Assembly: GCA_959347315.1 (NCBI GenBank)
Contig: OY365806.1
Location: forward strand, 21,168,900-21,232,899
Source: Bimastos eiseni
Lineage: Eukaryota; Annelida; Clitellata; Crassiclitellata; Lumbricidae
Reading direction: 5' to 3'
Length of the DNA: 64,000 nt
Shown: positions 59,301 to 64,000 of the stretch, piece after piece
Layout: the number at the start of each line of letters is the position of its first letter
Position numbering within the stretch: position 1 is the first letter of the stretch
Translations under genes and position numbers: made by a program
The notes under the pieces: model-generated
What the model saw: only the letters and a program-made list of their open reading frames with translations
Told to the model about the DNA's origin: nothing
The model's database searches: none

Positions 59301-60281
59301 CTCATTCGCTCATCAATTCATGCATTCGTTCTTTATTCGTTCCTTCGCTCTCTCTTACGTTAGTTGATTGATTTAAATGTATCCGCGGAAAGGTTGAGAG
59401 AGAAAAAAAGAAATGAAGAAGAATTAAAGAAAGAACGGAATAAACGATGGAAAGAACGAAAATAAGACAAGACAGATAAAGCAGGACATTTCATCCGCAC
59501 ATCCATCGATCGATCAATCAATTCATTAATCCATCCATCTCTCCATCTCTCCATCCATCCATCAATTAATTCATTCATCCATCAGTCCGTCCGTCCATCC
59601 ATCCATCTCTTCATCCATTCATCCATCTATCTCGTCATCCATTCATCCATGCCCTTTTATCTTTCCAGCTACTTCTCGAGCTTCCATAGCGACGATCCGT
59701 CGTCGGCTGCGTCTGGGCCAAATGACGTCAGCTGGAAGAGGATCTGTCCTATTTACTCCCTGCGGATGTGGACTTCGGAGAACTGCGCCAACGAACTCCA
59801 TTTGCGTTACATGCGACGTAGAACGACGGGACACGAAGGAGTATTCGTCGGAGGAGGAGGAGGAGAAGATGCTGAGATGGGAGGAGGAGGAGGAGGAGGA
59901 GCAGAGATGGGGATGTCGGTGGCTGCATGTCCTACGACGCAGCTGCTGGCGGATAACAGCATCGTTTACGTTGACTGTCCAAACTCAGCCGCAGCAGTAG
60001 CAGCAGCAAGAGACGATGACGACGATGACGACGAGGAGGACAGGAGATGCCTAGGCCGGAAACAGACACACCACGCAGAGACTCAGCTGCAGCAACGGAC
60101 GAAGGAGGAGCAGCGGGGAACCAGTCTAACTTCTGATTTAGATTTATTGACAGACCCATCAGTGGACGATGTAGGATGGAGGGCAATGGGAAGCAGCAGC
60201 AGCAGCAGCAGCAACTGTGGGCAACCCCATTCGTCGTTTACCACGACGACATTTAGCACGATGGACGCTAATATGACCTAA
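28091..60281 (+). CDS. Gene B: SUEL lectin-CUB-sushi single-pass membrane protein (whole model)
   Basis: Spliced model with coding exons 28091-28142, 32156-32440, 38821-39267, 52191-52358, 57691-57756, 59138-59243 and 59669-60281; total 1737 nt, 578 residues plus stop. Same order as gene A: signal peptide (1-17), SUEL lectin (18-112), CUB-like (113-261), sushi-like (262-317), linker (318-339), transmembrane helix (about 347-370), tail (375-578). All six intron phases equal those of gene A, so the pair arose by duplication of a complete gene. The longest intron (39268-52190, 12.9 kb) is filled with transposon debris. Role is inferred as for gene A. Tail sequence has diverged almost completely, suggesting different intracellular partners. 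Confidence 0.8.
28231..28288. repeat. 24-bp-arm hairpin
   Basis: Arms 28231-28254 and 28265-28288 pair at 23 of 24 positions around a 10-nt loop. The core arm sequence is GTCAATTAGTTACTA. Size suits a pre-microRNA or hairpin siRNA, but no expression evidence is available. Confidence 0.9.
29155..29690. repeat. Perfect 12-bp tandem array, about 44.7 copies
   Basis: The unit GTATTTGTACTT repeats without a single substitution for about 536 bp. It is stop-free in several frames on both strands (VFVL, YLYL, KYKY, STNT, IQVQ repeats), which explains the long open frames here. Confidence 0.97.
31850..31965. repeat. AT-rich tandem repeat
   Basis: Repeats of about 20-22 bp built from TATATATATAATTATATA and TATAAAATT, which can also fold on themselves. 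Confidence 0.85.
32156..32440 (+). CDS. Gene B exon 2: SUEL-type lectin domain
   Basis: Acceptor TTATAG ending 32155, donor ACAG/GTTAGT at 32441; 285 nt, phases 1/1, the same length as in gene A. Starts SAMEYCLMERFEASC and contains FILIKSAFYGRMKMGRC, the SUEL core, then CSGRSYC and CPQDLVFYLQVDFTC. All eight cysteines align with gene A without gaps; identity is about 43 of 91 positions by eye. A second AG four bases downstream (32158-32159) would break the phase, so the upstream site is chosen. Confidence 0.92.
33070..33200. repeat. About 52-bp tandem repeat built on GACATG
   Basis: Two full copies of a unit running CGACATGACATGGCATGACA then TGATAAGATGAGG, plus a partial third. Confidence 0.8.
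33410..33500. repeat. (CCA)n and (CAG)n triplets
   Basis: ACCACCAACACC repeats run into ATC and CAGCAG repeats; open frames on both strands here are artefacts. Confidence 0.85.
33917..34500 (-). pseudogene. Non-LTR retrotransposon C-terminal region
   Basis: The - strand frame 34387-33989 reads REDGKRPDGVTLIPW, RGRCLAWDVTVPDTYA and DPMETSFLFQRISVVLQRGN. RPDG...WDVTVPD is consistent with a PD-(D/E)xK-like nuclease or with the conserved C-terminal block of a common invertebrate LINE group. Upstream residues (ALGRAKIPAQKEP, to about 34450) continue out of frame. A (TAA)n tail, seen as ATT on the + strand, ends the element near 33917. Dead copy. The nuclease reading is an inference. Confidence 0.65.
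34500..34765 (+). pseudogene. Reverse-transcriptase fragment, inverted relative to neighbour
   Basis: The + strand reads ARRASFLASTDDVQLIEQES then KNLGLLLNRSKCEIACHN and FQEFTSIA, matching the segment after the catalytic palm of an RT. A block of AAT then ATT triplets ends it at 34720-34758. It meets the opposite-strand C-terminal piece at about 34500. Confidence 0.6.
35291..36279. mobile_element. Candidate DNA element with C-rich inverted ends
   Basis: The left end GGACAAAACCCCTCAGACAA and the reverse complement of the right end (GGACAAACCCCTCTGACAA) match with small indels. About 1 kb lies between, with poly-T/A patches and no transposase remnant. No target-site duplication was identified, so the class is open. 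Confidence 0.45.
36316..36745 (+). pseudogene. L2/CR1-like LINE C-terminal fragment
   Basis: Frame-shifting pieces read LHCLPITQRISHRKA, RSYGDQFLVPRPISFTRQHR and AFSVVD, matching the end of CR1/L2 ORF2 (LHWLPI-x-QRI; GD-x-x-VPR). The 3' end GCCATATAAATGTTCAAAATG with a TGAATGAATGAA tail follows. Stops interrupt it. Confidence 0.7.
37055..37150. repeat. Dispersed repeat, copy 1
   Basis: About 92 bp (GCCTGCTTCTGTAAATGAAC...GTTAATCATTCACTGT) is roughly 93% identical to 41775-41866. In the - strand both copies encode INGRDCFLASSI, so they may derive from an old coding element. Confidence 0.8.
38821..39267 (+). CDS. Gene B exon 3: CUB-like domain
   Basis: Acceptor TTTATCAG ending 38820, donor GAAG/GTAAGA at 39268; 447 nt, phases 1/1. 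Four cysteines as in CUB: KACAEEK, SRCPWHIIALPGQRINVT, KRCPNIL and EIICASV; the end ANSLTIVML...KYIIKYEG matches the closing strands. CPW-x-I-x-A-x-x-GQRI is shared with gene A. Sequons NVT and NTS are present. It is 48 nt shorter than the gene A exon, the difference lying mainly between cysteines 2 and 3. Confidence 0.87.
39570..39690. repeat. Dispersed repeat fragment
   Basis: Diverged relative of the repeat near 5722-5800 (shared CTGATGCCCTGCGCC and GACGATTACG). Confidence 0.45.
40175..40640. repeat. GA-rich tract with diverged tandem units
   Basis: AGAGAG runs with repeats of GAGGCTCACAATGAGGCAGA (near 40340 and 40410, diverged copy near 40505). Confidence 0.8.
41338..41386. repeat. (TA)n dinucleotide
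   Basis: About 24 TA units. A similar run lies at 39755-39785. Confidence 0.95.
41775..41866. repeat. Dispersed repeat, copy 2
   Basis: See 37055-37150. On this copy the - strand open frame runs on to 41655. Confidence 0.8.
42531..42640. repeat. About 110-bp dispersed repeat, copy 1
   Basis: Contains CACGTGACTTGACGCTATTC and CTCTGCGCTTGCGCAGTACC; about 93% identical to 48305-48418. Includes the palindromes CACGTG and TGCGCTTGCGCA. Confidence 0.88.
42711..42905 (+). mobile_element. tRNA-derived SINE-like copy
   Basis: A tRNA-like head has an internal B-box match (GGTTCGACCCT at 42753-42763) about 30 bp after an A-box-like TGGCCGTAACGC. It is followed by an unrelated body and a tail of TGTATTGCATTGTATTG. 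It does not fold as a full tRNA by eye, so it is not called a tRNA gene. Confidence 0.6.
46798..46860 (-). mobile_element. L2/CR1-like LINE 3' end fragment
   Basis: ATTTATATAGCGCCACTTCC, then AAGGAAGCTCATCAGA; the same terminal motif as at 54190 in the same orientation. Confidence 0.6.
48305..48418. repeat. About 110-bp dispersed repeat, copy 2
   Basis: Partner of 42531-42640, same orientation. Confidence 0.88.
48445..48705 (-). mobile_element. SINE-like copy (tRNA-like head on - strand)
   Basis: The - strand contains GAGTTCGAGACC near 48650-48639, a B-box-like site, after an A-box-like GTGGTGTGGTGAACAC. The body (AAACCGCAGCATGATTACAA) is related to 62456-62680, so this is a repeated family. 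Confidence 0.55.
48756..48900 (-). mobile_element. LINE 3' end fragment with (GTAT)n tail
   Basis: A GTAT repeat (48761-48815) precedes CATTTATTTAGCGCCAGAAC and AAGGCGCTTTGCAAGCGC; on the - strand it is a LINE tail of the TTTATATAGCGCC type. Confidence 0.6.
49340..49420. repeat. (GGA)n tract
   Basis: GAGGAAGAGGAGG repeats; a Ser/Pro-rich frame on the - strand is an artefact. A GAA tract follows at 49793-49830. Confidence 0.85.
50499..50695. repeat. 28-bp purine minisatellite, about 7 units
   Basis: Unit GAGCAGGAGGGGAGGAAGAG plus GAGGAGGG; GAGCAGG sites recur every 28 bp from 50523. All-purine apart from one C per unit. Confidence 0.92.
52191..52358 (+). CDS. Gene B exon 4: sushi/CCP-like module
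   Basis: Acceptor TTCCTAG ending 52190, donor ACAA/GTATGT at 52359; 168 nt, phases 1/1. Starts TGCPEPEVPPDTYMTRDGDQ and has four cysteines (GCP, FYCS, MFCR, GYCI) with a tryptophan before the last, like gene A exon 4. The shared order G-C-P, RDGD, C, W, C, W, C marks it as the same module. Confidence 0.87.
53556..53638. repeat. (GT)n/(GTAT)n repeat
   Basis: GTGTGTAT and GTGTGTGT runs. Confidence 0.93.
53680..53790 (+). mobile_element. LINE 3' end fragment with tetranucleotide tail
   Basis: GAGCGCCTATAAGTAGTCACC precedes AATGAATGAATTAATT and GAATTAGTAAATGAAT repeats, the + strand form of the L2-like terminus. Confidence 0.5.
54176..55788 (-). pseudogene. L2/CR1-like LINE reverse transcriptase, 5'-truncated and broken
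   Basis: The main - strand frame (55548-54433, 371 codons) carries the RT signature blocks: QSGFRRNHSTETLL, FDVRSAFDSVDH (palm Asp), GVPQGSALGPLLYILY, YADDIQAY (catalytic pair intact) and LLLNPSKTEFIWIG, then LHWLPVQQRITFRIA. An N-terminal piece (55784-55551, KSCELDPVPAFLVQELVDDF) lies in another frame; the usual 'YRPxSNLxFxSK' block between the two is missing, so there is a deletion plus frame change. After the stop at 54433 the end of the protein (GELLVSRARS, FSVVGPSTWNGLP) continues in a third frame. The 3' end is GGCGCTATATAAAT with an AATGAATG tail (54176-54205). Non-functional copy. Confidence 0.93.
57691..57756 (+). CDS. Gene B exon 5: juxtamembrane linker
   Basis: A 66-nt exon with acceptor TTCCTTTAG ending 57690 and donor CAAC/GTAAAT at 57757, phases 1/1. 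It encodes HPPSETDSMTIMKEETINIL, a charged stalk. It corresponds by position, phase and size to gene A exon 5 but is not clearly similar in sequence. Confidence 0.7.
57757..59137 (+). other. Gene B intron 5
   Basis: AT-rich intron without recognisable elements; a TAGGCCTATAAATGCTGA segment near 58030 recurs as GGGCCTATAAATGCTGA near 58556. Confidence 0.5.
59138..59243 (+). CDS. Gene B exon 6: transmembrane helix
   Basis: Acceptor GTTGCAG ending 59137, donor CACAG/GTAGGC at 59244; 106 nt, phases 1/2. Encodes SAQQAGIG then TVLIIGVSVGIILGICFLFT and LSSIWH: one helix of about 24 residues. The V-x-VG-x-x-x-GI pattern is shared with the gene A helix. Confidence 0.87.
59244..59668 (+). other. Gene B intron 6
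   Basis: 425 bp; 59495-59650 is a degenerate CATC/CATT tetranucleotide tract leading into the acceptor. Confidence 0.65.
59669..60281 (+). CDS. Gene B exon 7: cytoplasmic tail and stop
   Basis: Acceptor ATCTTTCCAG ending 59668, TAA at 60279-60281; one base completes a Ser codon, then 203 residues. It opens YFSSFHSDDPSSAASG, then WKRICPIYSLRMW, two Gly/Glu patches, a poly-Asp run followed by EED, a Gln/Glu-rich stretch, DLDLLTDPSVDDVGW (an acidic dileucine-like stretch, DLDLL), a poly-Ser run and a Thr-rich end. The homopolymer runs come from GGA, GAC and AGC triplet repeats. No known domain. Length is almost the same as gene A exon 7, with little similarity. Confidence 0.83.
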
Positions 60282-61358
60282 ACATATTATTATTATGTCG
60301 AAATGGATTCAACCTCGTCTGAATAGATCACTTGATGACTGGGGCTCGACAATCACATCTATATCAGTTGAACTCATCGTACGAGTAATGGTCCTATCTG
60401 TGCTACATCTGGTGAATCGGGTGGACTTTTTCGTTAAGGTCATTGTGGAAAAGCAATAGGATGATTGATACAAGAGCCAATGGACCGTGTAAAGTCTAAA
60501 TTGGCCCAGTTAGAGCCTAGGATGTGGTTCATGCGTCTCTGTGTTAGAAAGCGCAAGAGTCGCGGTTCGCCTCCGATGTTGGCTCATCTCAGAGATTTCA
60601 ACCTCGATCTAGCACGGTATAACGTGTGAACCTTAAATGATCGTGTGGCCCTCTTATTCGAACGTACAGCGCAGATCAATTCTCTGAAAAATTAGCAGGG
60701 TCGAGGTCATAATTATACGATCGATGTATAAAACGTGTGCGTTTAAATTTAAGCTACAATGTAGTCTACTGAGAGTAACATCTGAAGATGGCTACATCTA
60801 TCATGGACGAAGCAGAGCCGTTCAGAGGTGAATGCTAAAAAAAATCGAGCGAATTTTAGACTGACATTGTTTAAGCTCTCTGAAGGCAGTTAGACTAACC
60901 CGATTAAAGAACAATAGCGAAAGTTATAATGAATCAAACGTCAAACATAGATGTAAAACTATGTACATATAAACGGAAGAACCTATATTGTACAAAGTAC
61001 CTTAAAGATAATAAGCTGCTTCCAAGCAATGTAATTTGGGTGAAGGTGATCACTGCTGCGATCGAAAGCTCATTACATCTCATTCCGTACTTAGATAGAC
61101 ATCGCTCCCTCCCTCACAGTATGCCTTATAGAAAGGGAGATTATCTGGAAAAGCATGGGTAGGCCGGGTTTTGCTGTTCATTGGATCTTCGGCAGAAGTA
61201 AGTTGGCCAATGGCAACCGACTCTGAATGGAAAAATAAAACAACTGTTGCATGTACTAGGTTGTTGATGATCTCCTCTGGGTACTATGTTAGGCGCTCAA
61301 AGTCGGATGACGCTTGGGTCAAAAGCGTTGGCCAACGAGTATATGCACTGCTCCCCAT
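60282..61358. other. Spacer between convergent genes B and C
   Basis: About 1.1 kb expected to hold both 3' UTRs. No repeat family or open frame of note; an AATAAA occurs near 61234 but cannot be tied to either gene. Confidence 0.5.
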
Positions 61359-61974
61359 TCATTCAATGACGGACGACACTTCGTTGTAGACCGGTCCGTC
61401 TGCATAAGGATAGGTCAGACATCGGAAGTCCCTACTGTCCGGAAGGGCTACGTCCGGACTGTCGTAGAAGTGTCGTAAGGCGATTTCCGACGACGGCGCA
61501 TAGTCACCCGTGGCCTGGTGCTGCCCTCCAGTGCCGCCTTCCATCCTTCCGCTTCCGGCGCTGCAGTAGAAAGGGTCGTTGGCTGCTTCCACTGGAGGTG
61601 GTGGTGACCTGTTCAACCGACACATAGCCAGCGCTGTAGTGGCTGGACAGGTGATGGCACTCTCGTGAGAAGACTCCGTGTGCAGCGGATGTTTGGTGGT
61701 GCTGCTGCCCTCTTCCGAATGCATGTGCAGCAGCTGTTGCTGATGCCTGCGTAGGTCCCACATATGTGCATAAGACCCGGTTGTCATCAAACCAGAGTCC
61801 GTGCGACAGTTGGTCATCATGGATGCTGCGACAGAGGCAGAGGGACAGATGTTGTTGTCGCGCAGTCGATAGGACGTGGTGTCGAGGTAGAGCGACTGCT
61901 TCCCTTCACGTCCTCCGTATATCGTCGACGCAGCCCGAGCCCTTTCAGCACCCGATGAATGCATTCGAAGATGT
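61359..61974 (-). CDS. Gene C (partial): cytoplasmic-tail-like terminal exon
   Basis: On the - strand an acceptor (TTGACTGTTGTAG, AG at 61976-61975) opens one base plus 204 codons ending TGA at 61361-61359. Entry phase (2) and length (616 nt) match the tail exons of genes A and B (607, 613). The protein is not a repeat artefact: it has mixed composition, with a Pro run (SPPPPVE) and tyrosines in SLYLDTTSYRL, DPFYCS, GDYAPSS, RHFYDSP and PVYNEVSSVIE at the C-terminus. These look like possible phosphotyrosine docking sites. No matching transmembrane exon was found between 61975 and 64000, so the rest of the gene should lie beyond the window. Membership of the A/B family is inferred from phase, size and position. 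Confidence 0.6.
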
Positions 61975-62055
61975 CTACAACAGTCAAGTACAAGCGACTA
62001 GATACGACTTATCAGTAGGCTTAGATCCTACACACTGTCCCGCATAATAATAAAA

Positions 62056-62120
62056 ATAATAATAATAATAAAATTATTAATTTTAAAGGTAATAATAATA
62101 TTATTATTATATTATCTGAG
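62056..62120. repeat. (AAT)n/(ATT)n-rich stretch
   Basis: ATAATAATAA and TTATTATTA runs at the 5' edge of the LINE fragment that follows. Confidence 0.75.
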
Positions 62121-62414
62121 CTGGAGAAGAAATACACTTTTGTTCCAATCGCTATAGAAACCTTCGGTCCCCTCAATAGTGAGGGCCTCGCCTTTTTGTC
62201 TCAGACTGGACGCCGACTTTCGACAACTACTGGTGACACCCGTGAGACAAGCTTCGTCTTCCAGAACTTGTCGGCATTGATCCAACGTTTCAAGGCGGTG
62301 GCTTTTCAGGCACTATGTCAAGATTACAAGCACATGACAAGCGGCGAACCAGATGGACTGATGACAGATCCGTTGGCAATGCCAATGATGAATAATACCA
62401 TAATACAGCTAACG

Positions 62415-62455
<41 letters not shown>

Positions 62456-62456
62456 T
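62121..62456 (+). pseudogene. LINE C-terminal fragment with (TAA)n tail
   Basis: The + frame reads YTFVPIAIETFGPLNSEG, LAFLSQTGRRLSTTTGDTR and ETSFVFQNLSALIQRF, the same C-terminal block as the - strand element at 33989-34387 (GSRTSAATHDPMETSFLFQR). The ATA repeat at about 62417-62453 is its tail. Only the last part of the element is present. Confidence 0.7.
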
Positions 62457-62690
62457 TTCGTTTAATTTCAAGTGGACAAGCCGCAGTATGACTACAAATT
62501 CATTATGAACGAACTATGACAAGTTATTATAAGAGTGATTTTAACTGTCGGAAGCCATGCAAGGGCCCGCTACGTTATAAAACTAAGAAGGACAAGCCAA
62601 CCTTACAGGGGGTACGGGTATTAAACTCGTTCCACGGCTCTGTGTCCCAGTATTTTATCAATCATCTAAGGTCCCAAAAGAGGTGGGACA
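62456..62690. mobile_element. SINE-like copy
   Basis: Related to 48445-48705 along its length (CCGCAGTATGACTACAA; AAGCCAACCTTACAGGGGGT; ACTCGTTCC). It sits directly after the LINE (TAA)n tail. Confidence 0.5.
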
Positions 62691-63214
62691 GCAACGGCTG
62701 AATTGGTGCCAGATGCAGTTGACATTGGTCATCTACCTGAACGGTTTTCATGCTGCCTATAATCCATGTAGTGCCAACGTCGTATTAAAATCGCGATCGA
62801 GTCGGCCACTCGCCATTAAATTCTCTTCCTCCATCCAACTTATAAGACTTAATTAGCGTGAAGCTGATAGATTTTAATGCAAACCATTCGTTAAACATTA
62901 ATCATTGATTTCAACGCACGCGTTCGCATACGGCACATGATGTACATCTACAATCGTTACATCTATGTTTCGCGATAATGTATTGTATCTAAATATTTAT
63001 ATGGAGCCTCTATTGGGGTAAACCGTTGAACTGATGCAATTCTCCTTTACTCAACATATATCTCCTTCAGGCTTGAATTAATCCCTCACAGGGAGGGGTC
63101 AGCCACTCGGATCCTTCTTCTGCATTCGACTCTGACGCACGTGTCTTCATTTTTCAATTTTAAAGTCTTCGGGTCCTTTTGTATCATATCTTCCCATCTC
63201 TTCTTCTGTCGTCC

Positions 63215-63660
63215 TCGACTGTGTCGTCCGTTGACATCCATTTCTCAACATAGACATCACCCAAATAAACCGCCACCAAGCCATTCAGAATGCTCTCGCC
63301 CGTGCTGTCACCAAAACCTCCAAACATCACCATATTCCTCAAATAACTTCACTGGCTCAAAATACCTGAACGGATTGGATGCAACGTCGTATTACTCACC
63401 TACAAGACACTCCACTCCTCACAGCCCACATATCTCCCTCAGTTGTTCACGATTCAACCACATCGCTAGATCCCTTTCTCTTCCACCCTAACACTACTCC
63501 ATCCTTCCGTCACCTCGTCACTAAAATTTGCAAATCGCTCCATTGCCATTGCTGTCGCGTCCATTTGGAACAAATCTCCCCCCGTTCTTAAGACAAATAT
63601 CTCTTGATACATCTGACGAACTAACCAAAACCTTACCTCTTGCAGTCTCCACACAGGTCA
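63215..63660 (+). pseudogene. CR1-like LINE ORF2 C-terminal fragment
   Basis: The + strand, across frame changes, reads HQINRHQAIQNALARAVTKT, then LTYKTLHSSQPTYLPQLFT and FANRSIAIAV, the post-RT region of CR1-like elements (AIQN-x-LARAV; LTYK-x-L). At least two frameshifts and a stop. Different subfamily from the 54-55 kb copy. Confidence 0.7.
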
Positions 63661-64000
63661 GTCACTCAAAACTTAAACACTTTTAACACAGTTTCTATCC
63701 TCTTCCCTCCCTCCTGCGCTGCCTCAACTCTACTACCACCCACCCACCACCTTAGCCGTCTGAGTGTCTAGCTGCTTAACTATCTGGATCTTGACACTAT
63801 GCCTATCAAATGTATTTGGTTAAACGCCGGTGACTTCCTAACTGTGGTCGCGATGTATAAACTTCAAGTTTACGAGCACGATTACGATATTTATTAATAA
63901 GCGGCAACTTCTACAGCGCTGTAACGCATCCATAGCCGCTACAAGGACGCCTGTCTCCATCGGTAATGCAGAGTTCACTCATGCATCCATTGACGAATTA

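Larger units (their letters stand above)
61975..64000. other. Right-edge sequence (intron of gene C or beyond)
   Basis: Consists of the LINE and SINE fragments listed plus unremarkable sequence at 62700-63210 and 63670-64000. I looked for a - strand transmembrane exon of gene C and did not find one. Confidence 0.5.

Overview
The window is animal DNA, most likely from a marine invertebrate; the phylum cannot be fixed from sequence alone. The reasons are small coding exons split by kilobase-scale GT-AG introns, secreted and membrane modules typical of animals (SUEL lectin, CUB, sushi), several kinds of non-LTR retrotransposon debris (including L2/CR1-like pieces with a GCGCTATATAAAT 3' end), tRNA-derived SINE-like copies, a mariner-type deletion derivative, and very many simple repeats. 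No bacterial-style operons, CRISPR arrays, rRNA or convincing tRNA genes were seen.

The main content is two head-to-tail paralogous genes on the + strand, reconstructed exon by exon. Gene A (coding 229-21190, seven exons, 587 residues) and gene B (coding 28091-60281, seven exons, 578 residues) have the same plan: a signal-peptide exon, a SUEL-type lectin exon of exactly 285 nt in both, a four-cysteine CUB-like exon, a four-cysteine sushi/CCP-like exon, a short juxtamembrane exon, a transmembrane exon and one long cytoplasmic-tail exon carrying the stop. The six intron phases are identical (1,1,1,1,1,2) and both coding sums divide by three. Lectin domains are about 47% identical by hand alignment, while the tails are almost unrelated. 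Both look like single-pass type I cell-surface receptors or adhesion proteins. A third exon on the - strand (61359-61974) has the same entry phase and nearly the same length as the two tails (616 nt against 607 and 613) and is tyrosine-rich at its C-terminus; it is probably the last exon of a third relative, in tail-to-tail orientation, whose other exons lie beyond the right edge.

Layout: 1-228 upstream/5' leader; 229-21190 gene A, whose introns hold a 0.6 kb CATA array, purine/pyrimidine-skewed blocks, a 108-nt near-perfect hairpin and a 34-unit 39-bp minisatellite; 21191-28090 spacer with an L2-like tail, a mariner-like element with about 50-bp inverted termini, LINE debris and a purine-rich block; 28091-60281 gene B, whose introns hold a perfect 12-bp array, a microRNA-sized hairpin, a LINE of possible twin-primed structure, a C-rich inverted-repeat element, SINE copies and a broken L2/CR1-like reverse transcriptase; 60282-61358 spacer; 61359-61974 tail exon of gene C; 61975-64000 LINE and SINE fragments. 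Most long open frames in the window are simple-repeat artefacts and are not called as genes.
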